Positions 10,651-29,370 of a stretch of 64,000 nucleotides of DNA are shown piece by piece. Each line of letters starts with the position of its first letter. Position 1 is the stretch's first letter. The notes below the pieces were generated by a model. It was not told the DNA's origin, searched no databases, and saw only the letters and a list, made by a program, of their open reading frames with translations. The position numbers and the translations under genes are program-made. Origin of the DNA: Marsupella aquatica (Eukaryota; Marchantiophyta); assembly GCA_973895155.1 (NCBI GenBank), contig OZ316892.1:12648001-12712000 (forward strand), written 5' to 3'.

Positions 10651-13001
10651 TACAATACTATTCACATAGATTGAGGGAAAGCTTGGAAAATTGCCGAAGG
10701 CGATCCATGGCGGTCGAGAGAACCTTCGAGTGGTCTATAGCTGTGCACAGATTGGACTCTACAACTGTAACAGGTCGAAAAAGGAGGCATGTACAGGGGA
10801 TGCTGGACTTCGCCTCTGCAGTACGATGCATCTCCCGTTTTTTTCAGCGATGGAATTCGTGATCTCAGCCGTTTATGAACGGCTAGCTTGACAGCCCACG
10901 TCAGCAAAAGCAAAGCCCTTTCGAGGATTTTGTGCCCGGAAATCATAAATTGCGAGCTCGAGAGACAGAGCACCCTTGTGAAGTGTGAAGGTTTGTGATG
11001 ATGGTGGTGCTGTCCACTCCCCTCCCCTCCCGTCTGCCGGCACCTCGTACAGGAATTTACTTCCCGTGGAGTGAGCGAGAATAAAGAAAGAAAGGGGCTT
11101 GAAGAAAGGGGGGTTTCAGCGGCAGCTTCGGAGCGGGTTTCGTTTTTCCGCTTGTGCTGCAAATTGCCGTACTTCGGATGAGCGAAATTTGGCAGGCCAG
11201 AATGGAAGCATGATTTTGTTATGCTGAGTGTGGCAGCGGGAGGGGTCAGGTGTGTGTCATGGAGAAGTAATTGGCAGGACTTTCCAGTGATGCCGTGGAA
11301 TGAGAAGGAGCAGATCGACCGAGGCAGAATGATGGTGAAATGATGGTGAAGGCAGTGAAAGGGGATGCAGCCTGCAGGTCCTGGAAGGAGGACAATCATG
11401 TTTAGATGATGATGGTTGGGTGTGGTCGTGCGGCAGGGTGGCTGTAATCACAAGTGTGCCACATTAGCTCGAAGATAATAGCTGGGCTGAACTCGAATGT
11501 ACTGTAGTCTACAGGCTTGCAGCAAGACAGAGCGGGCAGTGGCTCTCACAGAGACATTCAGGAAGGCTGATTGGTTGGAGCTTTCGTCCGACGTTAGACC
11601 AGACTAGAGCAGAGCAGAGCAGAGCACAGCCAGCCAGCCAGCTAGGGAGGCAGGTAGCAAACAGCCCAACGCGAGCTCACAAGACCTTTTGGAGGTGGAG
11701 ATGAATGACGGTTGACTGATTTTTTTTTAATAATTGGAGTTTGATTCCTCTCCTCGGTACTGTAGAACAAAGCAGTTCTCAATCCAGACCCTAAAGTGAA
11801 AAGGGTAATCGTTCGTTCGTTCGTACGCGTGAGAGGTGGATGTCTCCTGGATGCCGCCTGTAGGATCCATCATCAATTCGCCCGCTTGGTTGAGTTTATA
11901 AACGCCATTGCCATTGTCAGTGTGTGTATTGGTGTGTATATGTTGTGGGGTGATGTCGAGTGTGGGGAGGAGTGAGGCGGAGAGGTGAACAGGGGGCGGG
12001 AATGGTGTGTTCCTGTGTATTCTCACGTGCCCAACTTGTTCGAATTTAATGTACATGAGCCGTTGTGGTAGTGCCGCGAGCTTTGCTGAACAGAACGCTT
12101 GCCGCGTCAATCTTCACCGGATTGATATTTTGTCCCTCCTCCACTCAGCCGTCTCTTTTAGCTGTTCTGCTTCTACGAGAACGACGCATGGTACAATCAA
12201 ATTTGCTCTTCCCGGAGGCAATTCTGCATTTGAGTTGGCGTGGTGATGTAGCCAACTCTTGGCCCGAAGACTGGAGCAAGGAAGGAGCATTCAACCAGGG
12301 GACGGGCTGACTGAATGGGTCGGTTTGCTGGCACGAGTTTCCATTCACATCTACTCTAGACGAAGGGAAGCTTTGATCGATACGTTCGTGGGGACAACTG
12401 TGGGATGAAACTCTGGACAGGAAAGGCGAGACCTGTTGACACTCTGGAGCACGTCATCTTTTCTGCTTCGGCCGGTATGTTAGAGTGGCTCTAGTATTCC
12501 TTTGATCAATTGGCTGGCTGGCTCTCCAATGACGGGCATGACGGTTCTCCATTCCACCCGACGGGCCAGATGATTGTCTGAGTAGGGTTTGAATTCAAGG
12601 GAGGGAGTCCGAGGAGGACATGATGCTCATTAGGCGATTAGAGGGTCATCAGCCTTCTTTCTTTTGGGTGGTATCGGGTCATTTGGATTTAAGAGATACG
12701 AGTAGTCTATGTTGGGGTCGAAGAGCTGAAAAGAAACTTTCTAGAGGAGGAATTGAGAGAAACTGGACAACCCAAGCTATGATTTGAAAGGAAGGAGAAA
12801 TACTGTAGTTGTTCGTCAGAGGAAAGTAGGAGGTTATGTTACGCGGTGAACTTGGTGGAGGTGCACGCCGTGAGCTGAGGAAGCGATCTATACAGGAGGT
12901 GAACAACATGACGTGACAAGAGAGCCTGGGAAGGTTCAGCTAGGGCGCTTTTGTCTAGAGAAATAATAATACTGTATTATATCGAGAGATTCTAGGGAAA
13001 A
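10651..13001. other. Gene-free stretch upstream of the SUKH gene
   Basis: Long chance frames occur (one of about 245 codons on the minus strand near 10.7-11.4 kb) but have no domain-like composition. Small simple repeats are present: AGAGC repeats near 11605-11630, CAGC near 11627-11642 and CGTT near 11813-11827. The promoter and any untranslated leader of the downstream SUKH gene should lie in its 3' part; no certain core-promoter element is visible. Confidence 0.5.
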
Positions 13002-14837
13002 ATGGTAGACTTCGATATCAGGATAAACTCCCATGCACATTCCGCAGGGTTGAAACGCCTTTCAGCAAGAGCTCATGCAGCAGGGGCAGCAGGTGGTCCA
13101 CCCAGCAGCACTGGTGGCCGGCGGGTCTTTTTCTCGTTCGCTGCCTATGCACGCACTGCCATTGAATATTTGATAAATTGCCGAGTCCCTATTGAGAAGG
13201 GACTCTCGGATGAAGAATTTGCTAGAGTGGAGGCATCTTATGGATTTACATTTCCTCCTGATCTCAGAGCTATTCTGCATGAGGGCTTGCCAGTGGGTGA
13301 TGGATTCCCCAACTGGCGGCACGGGAGTACACAGCAGCTTCAGATGCGGCTTGATCTACCAACTTCAGGGCTTTTGTACGAGGTGGCTCGATCAAATATG
13401 TGGTGGAAACAATGGGGTCCCAGGCCAGTTGATATAGAGCAAGCAGTCCGTCTTGCTCGCGCGGCACTTCGGAAAGTTCCCCTGTTGGTACCTGTGTACA
13501 GTCATTGTTACATTGCCGCATCACCCAACCTTGCTGGAAATCCCGTGTTCTTCGTCTATCTCAAGGATGTCTTCATTAGCGGAATTGACATCGCAGATTT
13601 TTTCCAGCGTGACCAATTTACTCCCCATGATTATGAGCCCCCCACCAACTTGCCGGACTTCATGGAGTGGGTTGGAGGTGGGGGAACAGACAGTGGGACT
13701 AAAGGAGTCATGAGGATGGGCAGCGGGCGAGATTTTCTCCTCATGGATAGGATTAGCAGATTGATTGACGGGAAAGAAAATTTGACCGTCACAACAACAA
13801 CAACAACTAGTAGTAAAGTGGCCGGAGATGACGAAAATAAAACCAACGGCAATAGTGCGCAAGAGGCGCAGCTGCAGCATCGACATGGAAGCAGTGCTGG
13901 TGTTCCAGCTTGGCGCTTGTCTGATGCTCATGACCATGTCCTCATGGAGAACATTAGTGAAGAAGAAGCTGAGAAAAAAAGGGACGACGCTGTGGATAGA
14001 GATTTCGAGTCATGGGGCCGAAGTCTGGACACACTTGTCGCGAAACACTCGGAAGTGTCATTGTTCAAGAGTTTGGATAATTTTGGTAGACCACTCAGCT
14101 CCAAAAGTCTCGAATATAACAATAGCAGCAAGTCTCAGCAGCAGCAGCAGAGACGAAGCAGCGTTTCTCGACCTGTAGCAGCGACGGGCCGCCCCATTCC
14201 TAAGAATGTTGTCAACCAAGAGATAGCCTCGAAATTCAGCTATTTTGAAGAGACAACCCTGTCTTCGAAAGCTATTATGCACTTCTCGATAAATGCTCCA
14301 CCCTGGGCGGCAAAGGCAGCTCGCTTCATTGAGTTTTGGAGTGAATTGATGGAGAAACGGCCTATGACGAATGTTCTCCCAACAGACACTCTTTTTTCTG
14401 CTCACACTGTAGATTGTGATGTGGCAAATCATTCAAATGGATGTTGGAAGTGGGAAAACACTGATCCCAAGGAGTCCTTGACTAAATTCAAGAGCACATT
14501 CTTACCGAAGTGGATGGTGGGCTATTTGGACGACATGTGCCTTCGGCTCCGGAAAGGAGGATGGAATGAAGATGATATCCAAGAGATAATGGAGACCTGT
14601 CCTGAACCGATGTTGCTGCCCGAGACGTGTGATAAGCAGTCCGTGCTGGATGCCTTGTCGAGACAAGCCCAGATTCTTTCAACTTCTTTAAGAGGAGCCG
14701 GATGGAGCATTAGGGATGTTGCAGAGGTGTTAAATGTGGACCTCAGTTTTGGAGATCATCGGCTAGCAACTTCCAAGTTGTCCCCTGAACTCGCAGCACG
14801 ACTGAGCACATTCGCAGAGTACGTTGTCAATGCGTAA
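13002..14837 (+). CDS. SUKH-domain (SMI1/KNR4-like) protein, intronless
   Basis: One uninterrupted frame encodes 611 residues, starting at ATG 13002. Residues about 60-210 match the SMI1/KNR4 (SUKH) fold: a start like GLSDEEFARVEASYGFTFPPDLRAILHEGLPVGDGFPNWR, the conserved Trp/Gly-rich middle (MWWKQWGPRP), and VPVYSHCYIAASPNLAGNPVFFVYLKDVF, with the usual 'lxPvyghryip... gnpvfsi' pattern. The family is named after yeast Knr4/Smi1, which coordinates cell-wall synthesis with proliferation signalling. Plant members are annotated only by analogy. The middle (about 255-410) is low-complexity and polar (Thr, Ser and Gln runs), probably disordered. The C-terminal ~180 residues are again well ordered in composition, with two Trp-containing helical segments and a DVAEVLNV-like helix that may be a small helical interaction module. 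No signal peptide or membrane span is seen. Confidence 0.88.
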   Translation: MVDFDIRINSHAHSAGLKRLSARAHAAGAAGGPPSSTGGRRVFFSFAAYARTAIEYLINCRVPIEKGLSDEEFARVEASYGFTFPPDLRAILHEGLPVGDGFPNWRHGSTQQLQMRLDLPTSGLLYEVARSNMWWKQWGPRPVDIEQAVRLARAALRKVPLLVPVYSHCYIAASPNLAGNPVFFVYLKDVFISGIDIADFFQRDQFTPHDYEPPTNLPDFMEWVGGGGTDSGTKGVMRMGSGRDFLLMDRISRLIDGKENLTVTTTTTTSSKVAGDDENKTNGNSAQEAQLQHRHGSSAGVPAWRLSDAHDHVLMENISEEEAEKKRDDAVDRDFESWGRSLDTLVAKHSEVSLFKSLDNFGRPLSSKSLEYNNSSKSQQQQQRRSSVSRPVAATGRPIPKNVVNQEIASKFSYFEETTLSSKAIMHFSINAPPWAAKAARFIEFWSELMEKRPMTNVLPTDTLFSAHTVDCDVANHSNGCWKWENTDPKESLTKFKSTFLPKWMVGYLDDMCLRLRKGGWNEDDIQEIMETCPEPMLLPETCDKQSVLDALSRQAQILSTSLRGAGWSIRDVAEVLNVDLSFGDHRLATSKLSPELAARLSTFAEYVVNA

Positions 14838-16024
14838 TTAGATGTGGTACATGGTCATTATATAGTAGAAGTGGGGCTGAGAGTTTAAGCAGTAGACAGC
14901 AGCACAATTGCCGACAAGTACATGTCCGTTGTCCAATCTTTGCACTTGTGGCTAATGGCATATATTCGAGGATTCTGATCTCTTGGTCATGCTTGATCTC
15001 TCTTTGGCTTCGGGTAAACATATGTGTGAACTGTCACAATAGGGGTTTACCAAGGATTTCCCCATCACTTGTAAGGTGGTTTTCAATCCTGGCGTTGGGA
15101 ATGGCTCATAAGCGCTGAAAAGAATCTGTCGGTTTCACTTCATTTGTGGCTTTTTGCCTGCACTTGCTCCAATATGTGCATACGGTGGGAATGTCCTGGA
15201 CATTTGACCACTTTTGATCTTACTCTTCCAGTTGTCCCAAAGTACCATCGTCTAAAACAGTGAACCGGAAGAGTGATCCTTTACAAGGTTTCATTATCCT
15301 GTTGCGTAAAGAGCTTGATCAGTTCAGGAACTTGGATCACTGACAAATTGGAGTAATATTTGGGGTTTCGACAGTGCGCACGCAGCCTGTAGTAGTAATG
15401 AGAAGCAACTTATTTTTATGGTCCTCTAATATCGTTTAGAAAGCGTCGTCCTGCACGAAGGACTACGAGTATGTACAAATTTCCACTTTGAGCTATATTG
15501 TGCTCACTTGTAACTGTCCACGGCGGATTGAGATCCATGAAACCCCAACTTCTACAGTTCTGTTGCGTGCATTGCTTTAATAAATTCGATTACTGTTCCT
15601 CTCATCCTAGGACAAGAAAAGTCAGCTGCCATTGTGCCGATCTCGCAGTGTCAAAACGAATTGAGTGGATGATGACTGTCAACTAGTTCTTCTACAACAG
15701 GTAAAAGACGAGTGACCAGACCCCATGCTGGAAGCCCTCCTTACGGATCTCTTCCAAGGTGGGCCCTAGTTGACTACGATTCCCTTGGACCATCCCTTCG
15801 AAATTTCTACTGGGTGGAGCTTTGTTCACATCTGTTGGACTGAATGCTATAAGCACCAATTCTATCCTTGAGTATGAACATATATTGCATTTGATAACGT
15901 TCGATAAAATAAAATCTAAATTCGCACCTGAGCACTTGATAAAACTTACCATTGATAGAGGAGGAGCTGAAGAGGAATCTTGATATCCAGTCTGTTACTC
16001 TTGAGCCAAATTTTCTCACCTAAC

Positions 16025-16550
16025 GCTGAATATTCGAAGGTCTGAACTCTATCCGGTGTTTTTTTGTTTGTTTCTTTGGAAATGCCAACTGTTCTCAGGT
16101 TGAATATCGAATGTCTAAACGCCATAAACAATTTAAGACAATTTCTATGCCGAACATTAGAATCTCCAATCTCCGTCCTCTTCTCTTTTGGTATCTTGGT
16201 TTGGAAATGCCAATCGTTCTCAGGTTGAATATCGAATGTCTAATCTCCATTAAACCAATTAGGACATTTTCTAGGTTGAATATTCACATGTCTAATCTCC
16301 ATCCTTCTCTCTTTAAGTATGTTTGTTTGCAAAGCCCACCGTTCTCAGGTTGAGTATCGAATGTCTTATCTCCATTAAACCATTCAGGATAGCTTCTAGG
16401 TTGAATATTCGGACGTCTTGTATCCATCCTGTCCGCCGTGTGTTTGTTTGTTTGTTTGTTTGTTTGTTTGTTTGGAAGTGCCAATTGTTGAACGTCCAAT
16501 GCCTAATCTGGGTTAAACCATTCATGGCATTTTCTCTTTGTATTTTGTTC
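16025..16550. repeat. ~126-bp minisatellite with embedded GTTT microsatellite
   Basis: Four to five imperfect copies of a unit containing GTTCTCAGGTTGAATATCGA, ATGTCTAATCTCCATTAAACC, a second TAGGTTGAATATTC and a TTTGTTTGG end run from about 16025 to 16550. Within the last full copy the TTTG box has expanded to eight or more GTTT repeats (16440-16472). The ATGTC boxes produce spurious short frames. Confidence 0.85.
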
Positions 16551-17970
16551 GATACGGTACACGACATACTCATAGAAGCATCCTGGTATAGGCATGTCAC
16601 AACACAAAGGGCAGGCTGGAGGGTTTGCCACGAGGGCCCTTGGTGAGATGGAACGGTAAAACTGTTGCGATTTGAAGTAATTGTTTAAAAATGTCCCTCA
16701 GTGGTTATCCGTGCCAAGACTTGCAGCATCTTCAACAGGATCGACTCCCAGGTAGTAGCCACCAAGGTCCAGGTCTGATAGTAGCATGTCACTTTTTCTT
16801 CAACCTAACGTAGTGCTTTTCTGGCTACAAACTTAGCTCACCGAATGTTAATTTCATGTTTTTTACAGGAAATAATGCATTGTGATTTCCATTATTATTG
16901 ATATTGGTTTCAAATGCGACCTTTACCGTCCAGTGAAAGGGAATCATAGAGGTGAGCCAGCTGGTCTAAGCAAGAGGCCAACCATCATATTTAGTAGAGT
17001 TTGCGAAAAGGACTTAAAAACATAAAACTTTGAATATTGTTAGAATCTTACACTTTTTGGGAAAGTCATTTTTGGTTTGGTATTTATATTAGCTGGAGAA
17101 ATGAAAGACCTTGGTAAAGTAGTAGAAGAGACATACAGGAGGGCAAAGGCCTTTAATGGTGGTTTTGCAAATTACATCGTACAGCATTTTCCACGGCTTC
17201 CCCCCAATGAGGCATCTAAGGATGATACATTATTCCAGATTAGTTTTTCCAAAGGTCTTTGAATTGATTTTAGTCGTTTTCATTGATGTACAGTAGTGTG
17301 CAGTGGCTTAGTGTAAGTATTTTGAACAGGTCATGTTGAAGATCACCCATTGACACGAAAACAAAGTTGTCGCTTTGCCAACAGTTTCGGGTGCTACTCA
17401 TAGCACACAGCATGGACTCCTGTCTCTGGATAGTCTCCTGGTTTGGCAGTGTTCTATATATAGTTGTTTAGTTGTTATCTCGACCCTCAGCACCTCACAA
17501 TTCCTCTCCATTGGCCTCCCAGGCGCTCTGAATTGTCCACTGCAGCCTGCCACCACATTGCATGCCTTGTCGCATGGTGCCCATGCTTCAGCAGTCGAAG
17601 TACAATGTTTTTGCACTTCACAGCGGCAGTACTGATGGCACACACTGAGGCACTTTCCGAAGTATCACTAATAACAGTCAGATGTTGCCATGCAAGGATC
17701 ACACATATTGTCTCATATTTACTATTTCCTAAAATGCTTCATGAAATTTAATCATCTTGAAGACAGATACGTATAATTACTTCACACACAGCCTTACCTG
17801 GGAGTAGATGTAAGTCCTTTTGACAGAATTCCTTCTGCGATGTCAGTGGGAACAAAAAATCTACGATGCTAGAGCAGAAGATTGAGCTGAAACATGAACT
17901 CCCTACAGATCTTGCTGGAGTGCAGCATGATGTGAGTAATGGTCCAGTGCATTTCCAGCAAGCAGCAGAA

Positions 17971-18068
17971 GGTCCATCACGAACGTATTTACAATATAGA
18001 ACACACAGAAAGTTCTGGCCTTTGTACAATAGGAGTGTTCTATATTGTATATAAGTTCGTGTTGGACC
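17971..18068. repeat. Imperfect inverted repeat (hairpin)
   Basis: The left arm 17971-18004 (GGTCCATCACGAACGTATTT ...) is complementary to 18035-18068 with about three mismatches, around a ~30-base loop. Transcribed, this would fold into a long stem. It could be a small MITE or a miRNA-precursor-like foldback; nothing separates these here. The following DNA carries two direct copies of a TTCAGTCCTRTCGKACTWCAATAG box (near 18105 and 18190). Confidence 0.6.
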
Positions 18069-19306
18069 AAAGTGAACAGACAGTTCAGGCTTTTAGACAG
18101 ATATTCAGTCCTGTCGGACTTCAATAGTTTGCAAAAACATGAATGGAGATTTTAATTTCGGGAAAAGGTTATTCAGGCTTTCCTTAAGATGTTCAGTCCT
18201 ATCGTACTACAATAGGTTGGAACTTGAAAAATTGTAAAGAATCTCTAAATACCCGAAACCAATCTCGACCGTCACGGGCAACCTTCCTCCATTCATTAGA
18301 CCAACTCAGGAAAGGCCTCCTTACTACCACAAGAACAAACAATTTGGACTCGTTGATTCTCGGGCCCGTAAGTGGATTTTTGAAGCAAACAATAAATTAT
18401 CTCGATTGCTACGACGAGATAGTTGTTTAGGTTTCATGACGCGATCTTCGTCTCGCTTACATTTCACATGGCCATGATCTATTACTTGTATTGCCATGTT
18501 CAAAAAACTTGTATGACCTTTCTAACATGATCAATGAGAGGACATTTTCATCGCTGATTGTGATTCTATCCATTGTGCCTGTGAAGAAGTTTTCACATTT
18601 TGACAGGCGAAGATAACGGGAATTCAGTGGTCACTTCAGCTAAAACAATCTCTATCAAGATTTACTCACAAATTGTCCGCGTTGCTTATTAACAATTGAG
18701 TATGCTGTCAACAGCTCCTTCACATGAACACGGATCAGAGATCAATTGGAGTGGTAGGGTAGTACTTTGGGACAGTGAACAAATACATAGTGTGGACAAA
18801 GATCCTAAGACCGTCGTACAATAATAATACAAGCTTTCGTCTACAAACAATACTCGTACTGGGGGACCCTTTTGTAGCGACTTCAGCAGATGCAAAGCCC
18901 TCATCGAGGCTTCAGGTCCTGTGCAAGTGGCTTGAAGACTTTAACAAGTGGAATTGCTGAGGAGTGGCATAACAAAACGCCGACAGGCATCTGAAAACGA
19001 GTGCTACTGGTACCCTCAGAGACACTGATAGCACGCCCTCCGCAATCTACTGTAACCATCACCAGGCTACAACAACCAACCTCCATCAAAATTGTGTCAT
19101 ATCCAGAATGAGGTTTTGCCTGTTTCACACAAAATCTAGCGAGGATGCAGTACGGGCGCACCAGCTATTTGTGCTGACATTAGATAACATTTCGTGAACG
19201 AAATATCTTCCTGGCTTAGTTTCTTATTCATTGAATCGAAAGTTAATTTAACCAGTGAGTCAAAGCCTCTTTGACAATCTCCACTTGAAATAGTTCTCAT
19301 GAACAT

Positions 19307-27771
<8,465 letters not shown>

Positions 27772-28745
27772 GATAATCGTTCCCAATACCTCCCTTCTCC
27801 TCTCCAACCTTCCCCTCCCTTCCGTTTCCGTTGCTCCTCTTCCTCCTCCTCCTCCTCGTCGACCTCGTCCTCGCCCTCGCGCGCCTCCGCGTCCTTTACG
27901 TCCGCTTCCTCCCTTGCGCTCGTACCCTGTCCTCGACGAAGCATGCATCTAAAACTGTAAACCCAGCTCGTGCATCCAGACAAATTGTGCTTTCCTCCAT
28001 ATCGCTCCGCTGCATCATTCCTCAATCACCACATTCTCTGCTTCCCCCATTCTCCATCGCTGCCTCTCCTCTCTCCTCTCCTCTCCTCTCCTCTCCTCTC
28101 CCTCACCCCATTCCTCTTCTTCGTGAGAGCCGATCTCCAGTCTCGAGTGGCAGCCTGCCTATTCCATTTCTCTCTCGCGCTGCTCGCTCTGCCCTCGACG
28201 CATATGTAGGCGTGGGAGGAAAACCTCGATCGAGAGAAAGTGGGGGGGGGGGGGGGGGGCTCGTCTCATGCATTGGCTACGGAGGACAAGCGAACATCGG
28301 GATTTGGAAGCGCGCCCCGCCTGGCCACTCTTGTCTCTTCGCCACCGTTCTGGTTTCTCAATATAAGCTGCCATTACACCACTACGGTACCGTAGATTGG
28401 GCACTCTTATTTTACCGTCTACACTCTTTGTATTGCGTGCCCGCCGATGTGGCCCACCCACCCTCCCAAACGGACCTCTCCTCTCGTCCAATCTAATCTA
28501 ATGTGGTAATTTATACCCTGTGCTGCACTCATTGATTTAAAAGAATAGCGAGGTTTATCATGGTATGCCTACACTCTCTGTATTGAGTGCCTGCGGATGT
28601 GGCGCACCTACCCACCCAAACGGACCTCTCCTCTCGTCTAATGTGGTAACATACTCTGTGCTGCAATCATTGATTTAATTAAAGAAAATAGCGGAGGTTT
28701 ATCATGGTATGGAGTACTGGCATACACCGCCTACAGTAGTGGGGT
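27772..28745. other. Upstream region of kinesin-13 with CT and G tracts
   Basis: A GC-rich CTCCTC leader-like stretch (27780-27930) is followed by a (CTCTC)n tract at about 28062-28105 and a run of about 18 G at 28241-28259. CT tracts next to the start suggest promoter or leader of kinesin-13. A roughly 150-bp direct duplication (CTACACTCTYTGTATTGMGTG ... GGTTTATCATGGTATG) covers about 28415-28710. Confidence 0.55.
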
Positions 28746-29215
28746 ACCATTGAAATCAATGTTTTGAATGTTAGAATGATGAGGAGCCGACCGGCGTATG
28801 TTTTTATTGAGGTGCCAAAATTCGCCCAAATTACATTACATTACACCCCACTATAACATGTTGTTGGTCACTACCCACCCAAACGAACCTCTCCTCTCCT
28901 GGCCACTACAGTAGTAGTAGTATACCGGCGAAATCAAGTCTTTTGAATCAGCTTCAGAATGATGAGGAGCCTACCGGCGTCTGTATTTTTAGAGTGCCAA
29001 ACTTCGACCAAATTAGACCCCACTAAAAAGTGTTGGTCACTAGTCACCGGAACGGACGTCGCCTCTCCTCTCCTCTCGTCCAGTAGTGTACCAGCGAAAT
29101 CAGTCTGTTGAATCAGCGTCACAATGATGAGGAGCCGACTGGCGTATGTATTTTTCTAAGTACCAGAATTTGCCCAAAATACACCCCTCTAAAAAGTGTT
29201 GGTCAATTTTGGCCA
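28745..29215. repeat. Three-copy tandem repeat of 165-183 bases
   Basis: Units share ACCRGCGAAATCA, TTTTGAATCAG, GATGAGGAGCC (at 28778, 28961 and 29126), ACCGGCGTATGTATTTTT, CCAAATTACACCCCACTA, GTTGGTCACT and ACGGACCTCTCCTCTCC. The copies differ by small indels. Non-coding. Confidence 0.8.
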
Positions 29216-29261
29216 AAATTAGTAGGGCTTTTGTCTTCAATAGGCCAGCTTCTCCCTATTC

Positions 29262-29370
29262 TCACGTCCTGTAGCTACAGCCCCCATTTGTCAAAATCTG
29301 ACTATCCTCACGTCCTATAGCTACAGTAGGGCCACCATTTGTCAAAATCTGATAGTTCTCCTTGAATTTA
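29262..29370. repeat. ~54-bp direct repeat
   Basis: CTCACGTCCTRTAGCTACAG followed by CCATTTGTCAAAATCTGA occurs twice, near 29262 and 29309. Confidence 0.75.

Larger units (their letters stand above)
14838..19306. other. Intergenic region between the SUKH gene and kinesin-13
   Basis: The genes converge here (plus-strand SUKH, minus-strand kinesin). An AATAAA-like signal lies near 15577. A short frame at about 17080-17262 (LGKVVEETYRRAKAFNGGFANYIV...) has codon-like composition but no recognised family and no splice partners, so it is not called. The rest holds the minisatellite and hairpin listed separately. Confidence 0.5.

Noticed and set aside
10662-11399. Long minus-strand open frame of about 245 codons
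   Set aside because: Composition is low-complexity Ser/His/Pro with no domain pattern and it lies over the likely upstream region of the SUKH gene; probably chance.
17077-17262. Possible small exon (LGKVVEETYRRAKAFNGGFANYIV...)
   Set aside because: Composition is protein-like, but there is no recognised family, no partner exon and no clear start context.
18901-19161. Minus-strand frame of 86 codons just 3' of kinesin-13
   Set aside because: It lies in the likely kinesin 3' untranslated region and shows no family resemblance.
27831-28496. Plus-strand frame of 221 codons rich in Leu/Ser/Pro
   Set aside because: It runs through the CTCTC microsatellite and poly-G tract; an artefact of repeat composition.
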